Shown: one piece after another, positions 7,671 to 16,328 of the stretch
How the letters are laid out: each line of letters begins with the position of its first letter
Position numbering within the stretch: the stretch's first letter is position 1
DNA from: an uncultured Bacteroidales bacterium
GTDB lineage: Bacteria > Bacteroidota > Bacteroidia > Bacteroidales > UBA932
DNA: 64,000 bases
Direction: 5' to 3'
Assembly (NCBI GenBank): GCA_905235085.1
Contig: CAJOKD010000019.1
Coordinates: 23,219-87,218 of the forward strand
Translations under genes and position numbers: made by a program
The notes under the pieces: generated by a model
Seen by the model: the letters and a program-made list of their open reading frames with translations, nothing else
The model's database searches: none
Told to the model about the DNA's origin: nothing

Positions 7671-10600
7671 CAGAAGAGAAGGTTAAGGTTGATATATGGG
7701 ACTTGGGTAGCGAAGACCGAGACCTTGTAGCCTTGGATGTTGCGCCCGCCGCTGGTCGTATAGAACACTGAATATGCGTTCTTCCGGCCAGTCACGTTGT
7801 AACACCCCAAGGTCACGGACATATGTGTCAGTTTCTTCAGGTAGTGCCCCGGATCGATGTTCAGGGCAAGGTCCAGCCTGAAATAGTCAGGGACCCGGTA
7901 GCCGTTCCTCTCCGAATATGCAAGACGGTATCCGCCACCGTACTTGAACCAGCCGACCGGAACGGTCACCGGACGTCCGGTGGAGTAGTCCACGTTCGCG
8001 GAAAGGCTGAAACGGGCGGTCAATGCATAATTGGCGACCATCTTGAAGTCGTGAGGCTTGTCGAAAGCGGTCTTGTACCAGTCGCCGCCGTTGATGGTGT
8101 TGGATCCCCTGTCTTCCATTTCCTTCAGGAAAGTACGCGAGTACGTGTAGGAAAGCCAACCGTTCAGTTTACCGACGCTCTTGCGAGCCATGAACTCGAC
8201 TCCGTATGCCTTGCCTTTGGTGCGCACGAGGTCGTCGGCAAGGTTCTCGTTCATCACAAGCAGAGCCCCGGACTTGTAGTCGAGGTAATTCCAGGTATTC
8301 TTCCAGTATGCCTCGGTCGAAAGGTCAAGCTTCCCGTCGAACACCGTCCAGTAGATTCCTCCGGCACCCTGCCAGCCCGTCATCGGCTTTATATCGGCAT
8401 CACAGAGTTTCCAGGTATCCATAGGAGATATGGAGGAAGTATTGGAGATCAAGTGGATATACTGCCTGAGAGTATTGGCGCCCGCCTTGACCGAAAGATT
8501 CGGCGTGAAGGAATACTTGGCGGACATCCTGAACTCCGGTCCGAAGTAGAACTTCGCAGGATCCATTGCCAGGAATGATGAAAGCCTGCCACCATATTCA
8601 AGGGAAATCTTTTCATCGATCCTCCAGGTATCGCCGAGGTATGCCGAAGGCTGGATGGCGTATTCGGTCCGGAGCTGACGGTCCAGGACGAGGGAGTTCT
8701 CGTCGAAAGGAGTCATATGGCCGCCTTGCAGGCCAAATCCCACTACCTCGGCTCCATAGCTGAAAGTATGGTTGCCGGCGAGAGTTTCGAATTTCAGGCG
8801 CCCGAATACCTGATGGATGTCGGTATTAAGCCTGTAAGCCTCTGTTATAGTCTCGTAATTCTCGAGTTCGTTGCTGTACCGGTCATATCCGGCACTGACC
8901 ACGAATGAAGTGTTCCCGCTGCCCTTGTGCCTCCACCTGAGGGCCGCATTCAGGTTGTTGTAGCGGAACGTGGTGTCCTGGTTGAAGGAGAACTTGTCGC
9001 GGGAAAAGTATCCGAACAGCTGGATGGTGTTCAGGCTGTCCACCCTGTGGGTGATTCCAAGGTTGACATCCGAGAAATCCGCCTTTCCGTCAGCATAGTT
9101 GTTGGATTTCGGAAGCTGGCCGAGGATCCAGTCGGAATAGGTCGTCCTGCCTCCGATTACGAATGTGGTCTTTCCCTTGCCAAGAGGTCCTTCCATATGG
9201 AAACGGCTGGTAATCAATCCCAAACCGAGAGAACCCTTAACTTTTTTGGTGTCTCCTTCCTTGCCTCTCACATTGAGCACGGAAGAAATCCTCCCGCCAT
9301 ATTCGACCGGGATCGAACTCTTGTAAAGCTCGACTCCGTCCACGACATCCGGATTGAAAGCGGAGAATATTCCGAACATATGGCTGGGGTTGTATATGGT
9401 GCCTTCGTTGAAGAGGATCAAGTTCTGGTCCGAGGCACCACCCCTGACATTGAATCCGCCGGAGGCTTCTCCTACCGTCTTGACACCAGGAAGGGCCATC
9501 ACCGCCTTGAGTATGTCACCTTCCCCGAAAGCGGACGGGATCCTGCTGATCGTCTTCATCGAGACCCTTTCCAGGCCCATCTTGGCCATCATATGGTTCA
9601 TCCTGCTTTCGGCGGATATCATCGCGCTGTTCAGTTGGGTGACCTTCTCGCTCATCGAAACATCGAGTCCGCCGTTGCCGTTGATCTCCACCTTGAGATT
9701 CAGCTCCTGACGGGTCATCTCGCTGAAATTGATAACGTTGGATCCGCAGGGCAGAGTAAGTGAATACCTGCCTCTCGAATCGGTCCTGGTGTAGGAAGAA
9801 GTGACATCGTCCCAGACTGTCACGTCAGGCATAGGCTGACCTGTGGCAGCATCCCTCACGGTACCGGAAACCTTGGCCCTGGCCCTTTGTCCCTTAGATG
9901 GATCTCCGATCCTGTATATCTTGTTCTGGTAGAGAGCCTCCACCGAGACTTCGGATGCATCGTCAGACGACTGTGAGGCCGACTCCTGGAAATACCCTTC
10001 AGGAAGGTCATTCCCGCCTGCGGACTTCAGGACAGGGGCATATACGGAAGGAGTCTCCTTGTGGATGGAAGAGCCTGAAGAAGGATTCCATATCCGGGCA
10101 GCCTCTTCAAGCTGGCCGCCAGTCCCCTCGGACGATTCCGCAAGCCGCATCACCGCCGGATACCAAGTGTCATCCGGGATTCCCCTGCTTCTGAGGCCGC
10201 CGAAAGCCATCCTGGCTTTCAGTTCCCTCTTTCCGGACTTGTACATATTCAGAAGGGCGTTCCTATTCTTCAGCTTCACGAGTTCTCCGTCCTTGAGATA
10301 GAGATATTCGGTGCTGATCTTGAAGAACGACAGTACATCGTGCTGGTAGTTGGAGTCCTCGTAGCCGATCAGGCTCTCGGTGTTGTGGTTGCCGGTATCC
10401 TTGTGCAGGAACTTGTCCACCCTCTTGAGCAGGGAGACATTCCCGTCGAACAGGACCTCATAGAAACCCTCCCTGGCCCCTTCTACCCCAAGGTACTGAA
10501 GGTTTACGAAGCGCTTCCCGCCTCTGGTGAACCAGGAGACCTGGTTGCGGTCGGGTGATGTCGCAGCGATCTCGGGAGACGGTTTCACGTTGACCTCGCA

Positions 10601-10831
10601 TAGCGAAGCGTCCACGTTGATATAGACCCCGTCATACCTGTTTCCGTTATACAGGATGTATCCAGGAAGGAATCCATCGGCATCCCAGTAAGGAGTACCG
10701 TTGAAGTTCGAAGAATACCTGTCGGACATCTTCCCGCGGAAGAGTGCGTCCTGACCGGAAACGTTCTGAGCCCCGCACGGATTCAGCATCAGTACGGAGC
10801 TCAATAAAATCAGAAGTAGCTTCAATTTCAT
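7670..10831 (-). CDS. TonB-dependent outer-membrane receptor with carboxypeptidase-like domain
   Basis: A 1053-residue receptor: signal peptide (about 1-21), an N-terminal region of unknown function (about 25-310), a carboxypeptidase-regulatory-like beta domain (about 320-395, VSGTVRDAATGQPMPDV), a plug domain (about 430-540, with LPGV and NVRGG) and a 22-strand barrel ending INLNLLF. The substrate cannot be read from sequence. The partner is DUF4249, not SusD, so polysaccharide uptake is not indicated. The start overlaps the stop of the M23/LysM gene by 4 bp. Confidence 0.9.
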   Translation of the reverse strand: MKLKLLLILLSSVLMLNPCGAQNVSGQDALFRGKMSDRYSSNFNGTPYWDADGFLPGYILYNGNRYDGVYINVDASLCEVNVKPSPEIAATSPDRNQVSWFTRGGKRFVNLQYLGVEGAREGFYEVLFDGNVSLLKRVDKFLHKDTGNHNTESLIGYEDSNYQHDVLSFFKISTEYLYLKDGELVKLKNRNALLNMYKSGKRELKARMAFGGLRSRGIPDDTWYPAVMRLAESSEGTGGQLEEAARIWNPSSGSSIHKETPSVYAPVLKSAGGNDLPEGYFQESASQSSDDASEVSVEALYQNKIYRIGDPSKGQRARAKVSGTVRDAATGQPMPDVTVWDDVTSSYTRTDSRGRYSLTLPCGSNVINFSEMTRQELNLKVEINGNGGLDVSMSEKVTQLNSAMISAESRMNHMMAKMGLERVSMKTISRIPSAFGEGDILKAVMALPGVKTVGEASGGFNVRGGASDQNLILFNEGTIYNPSHMFGIFSAFNPDVVDGVELYKSSIPVEYGGRISSVLNVRGKEGDTKKVKGSLGLGLITSRFHMEGPLGKGKTTFVIGGRTTYSDWILGQLPKSNNYADGKADFSDVNLGITHRVDSLNTIQLFGYFSRDKFSFNQDTTFRYNNLNAALRWRHKGSGNTSFVVSAGYDRYSNELENYETITEAYRLNTDIHQVFGRLKFETLAGNHTFSYGAEVVGFGLQGGHMTPFDENSLVLDRQLRTEYAIQPSAYLGDTWRIDEKISLEYGGRLSSFLAMDPAKFYFGPEFRMSAKYSFTPNLSVKAGANTLRQYIHLISNTSSISPMDTWKLCDADIKPMTGWQGAGGIYWTVFDGKLDLSTEAYWKNTWNYLDYKSGALLVMNENLADDLVRTKGKAYGVEFMARKSVGKLNGWLSYTYSRTFLKEMEDRGSNTINGGDWYKTAFDKPHDFKMVANYALTARFSLSANVDYSTGRPVTVPVGWFKYGGGYRLAYSERNGYRVPDYFRLDLALNIDPGHYLKKLTHMSVTLGCYNVTGRKNAYSVFYTTSGGRNIQGYKVSVFATQVPYINLNLLF

Positions 10832-11913
10832 CTTACTCGAAGTTTCCTGCCTGGCCGCAGGATGGTCTTTTCAGAGATTCCGTTCAACCGGCAGAGGTTC
10901 CGCACAGTTGTGTGGTGCCTCCTGGCGATGGAGCCAAGGGTGTCACCTTTCCGGATGGTGTAGTACTGCCTGGAAGCAGCCTCCCTCTTGGCCTTTGCAG
11001 CAGCGGCGGCTTTCTTAGCCTCCTCGGCTTTGCGGATTTCTTCCTGGCGGTCCTGCTCGTCGCCCTCGATGATGTCAATCTCTTCCTGCTCGCTCTCAGG
11101 AACATACTTGCTTCCTGCATTGAGATACTTCTTCTTGAGCACGAAAAGCCTGTGCCTGAGGTTTCCGGAAGGGAAATCTATCAACCATTCCGGGTCGAAA
11201 GCGTAACCTTTGTAACGGGTCTCGAAATGGAGGTGAGGACCAGTGGAGCGGCCGGTGGAGCCACCGAGGCCGATGATCGATCCCGCGTCCACCCACTGGT
11301 CGTTCTCAACATAAATCTTGGAAAGATGGGCGTAGAATGTCTCCAGTCCGTTGTCGTGACGGATCACGACCAAGTTGCCATAGCCGCTGTGATATTTCGA
11401 GATCCTGACCTTTCCGTCGAAGGCTGCATAGACAGGGGTGCCCGTCTGGAGAGGGACGTCCACTCCCTGGTGCCTGCGCCTGTGGCGGTAGCCGAACCTC
11501 GAAGAAGGGTTCCCGATGTGAGGGCAGCGGTAGCTGCTCAGCGTGTCCACTATCCACAGGGCTATCTCGTTCGGCAGTTCCGACAAGCCGACTCCATAAG
11601 GGTCAGGCCTCTCATGGGTCCAATATTCATTGAAAACCTTGCTGTCCCTCGCATAGCTCGGGTCCTTCCAGTACTTCCAGGTATAGTCCGGGAAAAGGAG
11701 TATCTTGATGAATGGGTCGGCAGTGTCAAGGGTGTCCATCGCATCGGTCCTGCCATTGAGGGACTTGACGGACTCCCTTCCAGGCCTCGGGATCAGGAGT
11801 TCAGCATCATGTTTGTTCTTGATCGTGGTGTCTTGGGCTTCCGAGGGTGTCGGAGCTGAAATCATCGTGAGGGCCATGACAATGGCGCCCAGAGGAAATT
11901 GTCTCAGATTCAT
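10828..11913 (-). CDS. M23 family peptidoglycan endopeptidase with C-terminal LysM
   Basis: A secreted murein hydrolase or hydrolase regulator of 361 residues. After a signal peptide (about 1-26) comes a LytM/M23 domain with zinc ligands His148 and Asp152 (HQGVD) and His227-x-His229 (HLHF). A charged Glu/Lys/Ala coiled stretch (about 275-315) leads to one LysM repeat (about 316-361, YYTIRKGDTLGSIARR) that should bind glycan strands. All metal ligands are present, so it may be catalytic. It overlaps the TonB receptor gene by 4 bp and follows the phosphohexomutase gene by 11 bp. Confidence 0.9.
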   Translation of the reverse strand: MNLRQFPLGAIVMALTMISAPTPSEAQDTTIKNKHDAELLIPRPGRESVKSLNGRTDAMDTLDTADPFIKILLFPDYTWKYWKDPSYARDSKVFNEYWTHERPDPYGVGLSELPNEIALWIVDTLSSYRCPHIGNPSSRFGYRHRRRHQGVDVPLQTGTPVYAAFDGKVRISKYHSGYGNLVVIRHDNGLETFYAHLSKIYVENDQWVDAGSIIGLGGSTGRSTGPHLHFETRYKGYAFDPEWLIDFPSGNLRHRLFVLKKKYLNAGSKYVPESEQEEIDIIEGDEQDRQEEIRKAEEAKKAAAAAKAKREAASRQYYTIRKGDTLGSIARRHHTTVRNLCRLNGISEKTILRPGRKLRVR

Positions 11914-11924
11914 TCGATTCTTCT

Positions 11925-13283
11925 TTAGATTTTGGCATCGAACCTTTCTTCGAGCAATTTCTTCGTCCTGCAGACTTTATCTTCCAGAAGTTCCGTTGAA
12001 GTCGCTTCGCAGATGAACCTCAGGTAAGGTTCGGTGTTGGAAGGACGGATATTGAACCACCAGTCCGGGAATTCGACCCTGTAACCGTCGAAATCCATCT
12101 GGGCGGTTGGTTCCTCCAAGGAAGTGAAATACTCTTTTACGGCGTCCATGGCGCCTTTCTTGTCTTCGATGCGGAAGTTGATTTCTCCGGAATTCTTGTA
12201 GCGGGCGATCTTGGAAATCAGCTGGCTGAGGGTGATCCCCTTTTCCTTCATCGATGCCACCACCCTGAGGATCAGCATCGAGGCCAGCAAGCCGCTGTCG
12301 GAATAGAAGAAATCACGGAAATAATAGTGGCCTGCGAGTTCGCCGCCCCACACACCGTCGATCTCACGCAACTTGTGAGCGGCGAAGGCACGGCCGACTT
12401 TCCAGGTGGCCATCGTGCAGCCCATAGGAGAGAGATACTCACCCACTGCTTTGGAACTGCGGATATCCTGCAGGACTATCCCTGTCTGGTGCCTTTCTTC
12501 GACGAAATAATGGCCCAGCACGGCAATCATCAGGTCAGGGGATACGAACTTGCCTTCATTGTCAACGAACATCACGCGGTCGGCATCGCCGTCATAGATG
12601 ACTCCGATGTCCGCCCCGGTCTTTCCCACCAAAGCCTGAAGAGGCTCCACGTTCTTAGGGATCAGGGGGTTAGGCTCATGGTTCGGGAAACTGCCGTCAA
12701 GGTCTTCGAAGATGTAGGAGGGAGAATCCCCGAATATCTCGCGGGCGTACAAACTGGCCATTCCGTTTGAAAGGTCGAAGGCAATCTTCAGGTTGGAATA
12801 GTCTCCCTTGAACTTGAGAAGGAAATCAAGGTAGTCCTGATGGATGTCCTTCGGAATGACGCTTCCCCTCTTCTCTGCCACAGGGGTAGGCTTCCCCGTC
12901 TCGATCCATTCCTTGATCTGTCCCAGGCCGGAATCCAGGCCCACGGGGAGGGCATTTTCCCTGGAAACCTTCATTCCGTTGTACTCCTTCGGGTTATGGG
13001 AAGCGGTGATCTGGACTGATGCCTTGAAACCGTAGTTCGCGGTCCCGAAATAGACCATCGGAGTGGTGCTCAGGCCGATATCGTAGACATCGGCACCGGC
13101 ATCGGTGATGCCCTTGAGAAGATAATCGTGTATTTCCTCGGAAGACATCCTGCAGTCCCTTCCTACGAGGACTTTGTCCGTTCCGAGAAGTTCAGGGATG
13201 AAATAACCGATCTTGTAAGCTGTGTCCTTGTCGAAGTCAACGTTATAGACTCCGCGTATGTCATAGGCGTGAAAAGCTCCCAT
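11925..13283 (-). CDS. Phosphomannomutase/phosphoglucomutase
   Basis: A cytoplasmic alpha-D-phosphohexomutase moving phosphate between C6 and C1 of glucose or mannose, feeding nucleotide-sugar synthesis. At 452 residues it shows the phosphoserine loop TASHNP (Ser95), the metal-binding DGDADR, the sugar-binding GGELAGH and the phosphate-binding RPSNTEP. Sequence alone does not separate mannose from glucose preference. It sits between the deformylase and M23/LysM genes in a minus-strand run. Confidence 0.9.
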   Translation of the reverse strand: MGAFHAYDIRGVYNVDFDKDTAYKIGYFIPELLGTDKVLVGRDCRMSSEEIHDYLLKGITDAGADVYDIGLSTTPMVYFGTANYGFKASVQITASHNPKEYNGMKVSRENALPVGLDSGLGQIKEWIETGKPTPVAEKRGSVIPKDIHQDYLDFLLKFKGDYSNLKIAFDLSNGMASLYAREIFGDSPSYIFEDLDGSFPNHEPNPLIPKNVEPLQALVGKTGADIGVIYDGDADRVMFVDNEGKFVSPDLMIAVLGHYFVEERHQTGIVLQDIRSSKAVGEYLSPMGCTMATWKVGRAFAAHKLREIDGVWGGELAGHYYFRDFFYSDSGLLASMLILRVVASMKEKGITLSQLISKIARYKNSGEINFRIEDKKGAMDAVKEYFTSLEEPTAQMDFDGYRVEFPDWWFNIRPSNTEPYLRFICEATSTELLEDKVCRTKKLLEERFDAKI

Positions 13284-13298
13284 ATGCGCAGATTATCC

Positions 13299-13853
13299 TT
13301 ATTTTATTTTGGTGTTGTACCTTGCAAAAACCTTTCCTTTCGTAATGCTTGCAAGCTTTTTCGTGATAATTTTTTTCCTGATCGGCGCCACGTGGTCCAC
13401 GAAGAGGTCTCCGTCGAGGTGGGACATCTCGTGCTGGACCATCCTGCAGGCGAATTTATCGAAGGTTTCGGTCACTTTCTCGAAGTTTCCGTCGTAATAC
13501 TCAACGGTGATGCTCTCCGGCCGCACGACATCACAATAGACACCGGGAATACTGAGGCATCCCTCCGAATATGTAGCCTTCCTGCTGCTTTCTTCGATCA
13601 CTACGGGATTGATCATCACCCTCTTGAAGTTCTCGAGATACGGATAGACATCGGCCATTCCGGTGCCGTCCACGATAAGGACGCGTACACTCTCGCCGAC
13701 CTGCGGGGCGGCAAGTCCGCAACCCTCGGCCTTCGCGAGAGTCTCTTCCATATCAGCCACCAGCCTGGTGATCTTCTCCTTGTCCGAAAGGTCTGCCGGA
13801 GCAGCTGTCTCCCTCAACACCTCGGAACCGTAAAGGTAAATAGGCAGTATCAT
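13299..13853 (-). CDS. def: Peptide deformylase
   Basis: Removes the N-formyl group from nascent proteins. All three motifs are present in 184 residues: GCGLAAPQ, EGCLS (metal ligand Cys99) and HEMSH (His141, Glu142, His145). It overlaps ruvX by 4 bp, a linkage common in Bacteroidales. Confidence 0.96.
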   Translation of the reverse strand: MILPIYLYGSEVLRETAAPADLSDKEKITRLVADMEETLAKAEGCGLAAPQVGESVRVLIVDGTGMADVYPYLENFKRVMINPVVIEESSRKATYSEGCLSIPGVYCDVVRPESITVEYYDGNFEKVTETFDKFACRMVQHEMSHLDGDLFVDHVAPIRKKIITKKLASITKGKVFARYNTKIK

Positions 13854-14278
13854 AATTGTTTGTCTTTATTCTGTCTGTCAAGATAGCTCTGGAGGATGAT
13901 CGCAGCACTGATCCTGTCCACCGATTCTTTCTTCCGGCGGTCCTTGGCCTTCATACCTCCGTCTATCATAGCCCTGTGGGCAAGCACGGAAGTGAACCTC
14001 TCGTCCTCTCTGGTCACGGGCACGTCCGGGAACGCCTTGGCAAGATTCTTAAGGAATATCTCTATGTCAGCGGCAGCCTCCGAAGGACGGTTGTCCATAT
14101 TCATAGGGTAGCCTACCACAAAGCGGGTGATGACCTCCTTTTGAGCATAATTTTTGAGATATTCTATTATCTTTGCAGAAGGAACCGTGTCCAGGGCGGA
14201 TGCGAATATCCGCAGCGGGTCACTTACAGCGACCCCTACGCGCTTGCGTCCATAGTCTATCCCGATTATCCTGTCCAT
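13850..14278 (-). CDS. ruvX: RuvX/YqgF family putative Holliday junction resolvase
   Basis: An RNase H-fold protein, annotated in the family as a Holliday junction resolvase or pre-16S rRNA processing nuclease. The N-terminus MDRIIGIDYGRKRVGVAVSDP carries the first catalytic Asp in IGIDYG, and RFVVGYP and DERFTS follow. The ATG at 14278 (142 residues) fits the family. An upstream in-frame start at 14326 would add a hydrophobic 16-residue leader and run over the promoter element at 14287-14294 and the divergent gene's start. It is coupled to def. Confidence 0.92.
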   Translation of the reverse strand: MDRIIGIDYGRKRVGVAVSDPLRIFASALDTVPSAKIIEYLKNYAQKEVITRFVVGYPMNMDNRPSEAAADIEIFLKNLAKAFPDVPVTREDERFTSVLAHRAMIDGGMKAKDRRKKESVDRISAAIILQSYLDRQNKDKQL

Positions 14279-14286
14279 AGATTCCG

Positions 14287-14294
14287 CAAATTTA
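14287..14294 (-). promoter_or_regulatory. -7 promoter element for ruvX-def operon
   Basis: Minus strand TAAATTTG, matching TAnnTTTG, 9 bp before the ruvX ATG at 14278. This implies a very short or absent leader and supports that start. It lies in the 23 bp between two divergent start codons. Confidence 0.45.
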
Positions 14295-14301
14295 CAGAAA
14301 A

Positions 14302-15153
14302 ATGTCAAAAGAGAAAAAAGGTTCACCTACGGTCAATTACAGGATCAGCATCGCGGATGACGACACCCACGTAAGCCTCTGGTCCGCGAAGTTCACCAAG
14401 ATGAACGCCATAATAGCTGCAGTTACCGTCCTGGTGGCGCTTTTCGCCCTTGCCTGGTGCCTGATCGCCTTCACTCCGATGAAGACCCTGATACCAGGCT
14501 ACCCTGATGCCAGGACCAAGCACGAAGCCATCCAGAACGCGATCCGGCTGGATTCCCTGGAGAACATAATACTCAAATGGGACCTCTATGCGGAGAACCT
14601 TCGCAGGGTCGTGGACGGCGAAAAGCCCCTCGATATCGACAGCATCCTGGACGTCAACACGGCCAGGACCCTTTCGGAGACCAAGGCAAAGAAGCTTGCC
14701 GAAAAGGATTCCCTCCTGCGGAAAGAGGTTTCCAGCGAGGATAAGTTCGACATATCTTCCAGCGCTGCCAAGGCCCTTCCTATCGAAGGAATGCATTTCT
14801 TCACTCCTCTCAAGGGAGTCGTTTCCCAAGGCTATGACAAGGCCCTGCATCCATACATAGACATCACGGCTCCGGGCAATTCGGTGGTCATGTCCGTCCT
14901 GGACGGGACGGTGATATCGGACGGATGGAGAGATGACGACGGCTACACCATACGCATCCAGCACGAAAGTGACATAATCTCCGTCTACAAGCACAACCAG
15001 AAGCTTATGAAGAAGACCGGCGACAAGGTCAAGGCCGGCACCGCGATCGCAATAGTGGGCGGCACTGGCAAGACCGCAGACGGTGACCACCTGCACTTCG
15101 AGCTGTGGCACAAGGGCGAAGCCGTGGACCCAACGAAATATATCAGTTTCTGA
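14302..15153 (+). CDS. Membrane-anchored M23 family peptidase
   Basis: A 283-residue protein with a short cytoplasmic tail, one transmembrane helix (about 35-57), a periplasmic linker with heptad-like Leu/Lys/Glu spacing (about 75-140) and a C-terminal LytM/M23 domain. The metal ligands look complete: His183 and Asp187 (HPYID) and His263-x-His265 (HLHF). It probably trims peptidoglycan cross-links or regulates a hydrolase in the periplasm. Its stop shares one base with the dxr start (TGATG). It is a different architecture from the M23/LysM protein at 10.8 kb. Confidence 0.9.
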   Translation: MSKEKKGSPTVNYRISIADDDTHVSLWSAKFTKMNAIIAAVTVLVALFALAWCLIAFTPMKTLIPGYPDARTKHEAIQNAIRLDSLENIILKWDLYAENLRRVVDGEKPLDIDSILDVNTARTLSETKAKKLAEKDSLLRKEVSSEDKFDISSSAAKALPIEGMHFFTPLKGVVSQGYDKALHPYIDITAPGNSVVMSVLDGTVISDGWRDDDGYTIRIQHESDIISVYKHNQKLMKKTGDKVKAGTAIAIVGGTGKTADGDHLHFELWHKGEAVDPTKYISF

Positions 15154-16325
15154 TGGAGAAAAGAAGGATAGCCATCCTGGGATCGACAGGATCGATCGGA
15201 AGGCAGACTCTCGATGTGATACGCGAGCATCCGGATCGTTTCGAGGTTGAATTGCTTACCTGTAGGGGCAACTGGGCCCTCATGGCCGCCCAGGCCAGGG
15301 AATTCGACGTGAACAATGTAGTCATCTGTGACAAATCCGGTTATCTCCCGCTTTCGCAGGCGCTTGAGGACACCGACACCAAGGTGTTCGCCGGAATCGA
15401 CTCAGTCTGCGATTTGGTCGCCAGCGACCGGGTGGACATTGTGGTAGCCGCAATGGTGGGATTCAGCGGACTGGCTCCGACGATTTCTGCCATCAAGGCC
15501 GGGAAGGTGATCGCCCTGGCCAACAAGGAGACCTTGGTAGCCGCAGGCTCGATAGTCACAGCCCTTTCCAAGCAGCACAATGCTCCTATCCTCCCTGTCG
15601 ACTCCGAGCATTCTGCGATATTCCAGTGCCTTATGGCATCCCAGGGCAATGCTATCAGCAAGATACATCTCACTGCATCCGGTGGTCCTTTCAGGACTTG
15701 GGGCAAGGAAAGGATCGCTAAGGCGACCAAGGACATGGCCTTGCAGCATCCGAACTGGAACATGGGAGCCAAGATTACGATAGATTCGGCAACGATGATG
15801 AACAAAGGATTCGAGGTCATCGAAGCCCGGTGGCTCTTCGACATGCCCGCAGAAGGAATCAACGTGGTGGTCCATCCAGAATCGGTCATCCACTCGATGG
15901 TCGAGTTCGAAGACGGTGCCGTGATAGCACAGATGGCAAGCCCGGACATGCGGGAACCTATACAATTCGCCATCGGTTTCCCGGAGAGGATGACTCTGGG
16001 AAACAAGAAACTGGATTTCACTGCCCTCGGAAGCATTTCGTTCTACGCTCCCGACACTGACAGATTCCCGGCCCTGCAACTGGCCTACGATGCCCTAGGC
16101 AGAGGCGGTAATGTTCCTTGCGCCCTCAACGCCGCCAACGAGGTGGCTGTGGAGGCCTACCTACACGACAGGATTCCTTTCTATGGGATTTCAGACATCG
16201 CCGCCGAATGCATCGCCGAAGTCCCTTTCATCAAGGACCCCTCCCTCGATGACATATTCAGCACTGACAAGGAAATCCGCACTATGGCCATCAGGAAGGT
16301 GGAGGCCTTGGAAAAGAAGATTTAG
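15153..16325 (+). CDS. dxr: 1-deoxy-D-xylulose 5-phosphate reductoisomerase
   Basis: The committed step of the MEP isoprenoid pathway: DXP to MEP with NADPH. The protein has 390 residues with the NADPH-binding GSTGSIG (10-16) near the N-terminus, LANKETLVAAG, the metal-binding region PVDSEHSAIFQ and the LTASGGPF loop. The start is the ATG overlapping the upstream stop; an in-frame start at 15105 would only add 16 residues from within the M23 gene. rseP follows after 3 bp. Confidence 0.96.
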   Translation: MEKRRIAILGSTGSIGRQTLDVIREHPDRFEVELLTCRGNWALMAAQAREFDVNNVVICDKSGYLPLSQALEDTDTKVFAGIDSVCDLVASDRVDIVVAAMVGFSGLAPTISAIKAGKVIALANKETLVAAGSIVTALSKQHNAPILPVDSEHSAIFQCLMASQGNAISKIHLTASGGPFRTWGKERIAKATKDMALQHPNWNMGAKITIDSATMMNKGFEVIEARWLFDMPAEGINVVVHPESVIHSMVEFEDGAVIAQMASPDMREPIQFAIGFPERMTLGNKKLDFTALGSISFYAPDTDRFPALQLAYDALGRGGNVPCALNAANEVAVEAYLHDRIPFYGISDIAAECIAEVPFIKDPSLDDIFSTDKEIRTMAIRKVEALEKKI

Positions 16326-16328
16326 GCT

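Noticed and set aside
14168..14175. TATCTTTG on the plus strand as promoter of the M23 gene at 14302
   Set aside because: It lies inside ruvX coding sequence 127 bp upstream; possible, but one short match within a gene is not enough.
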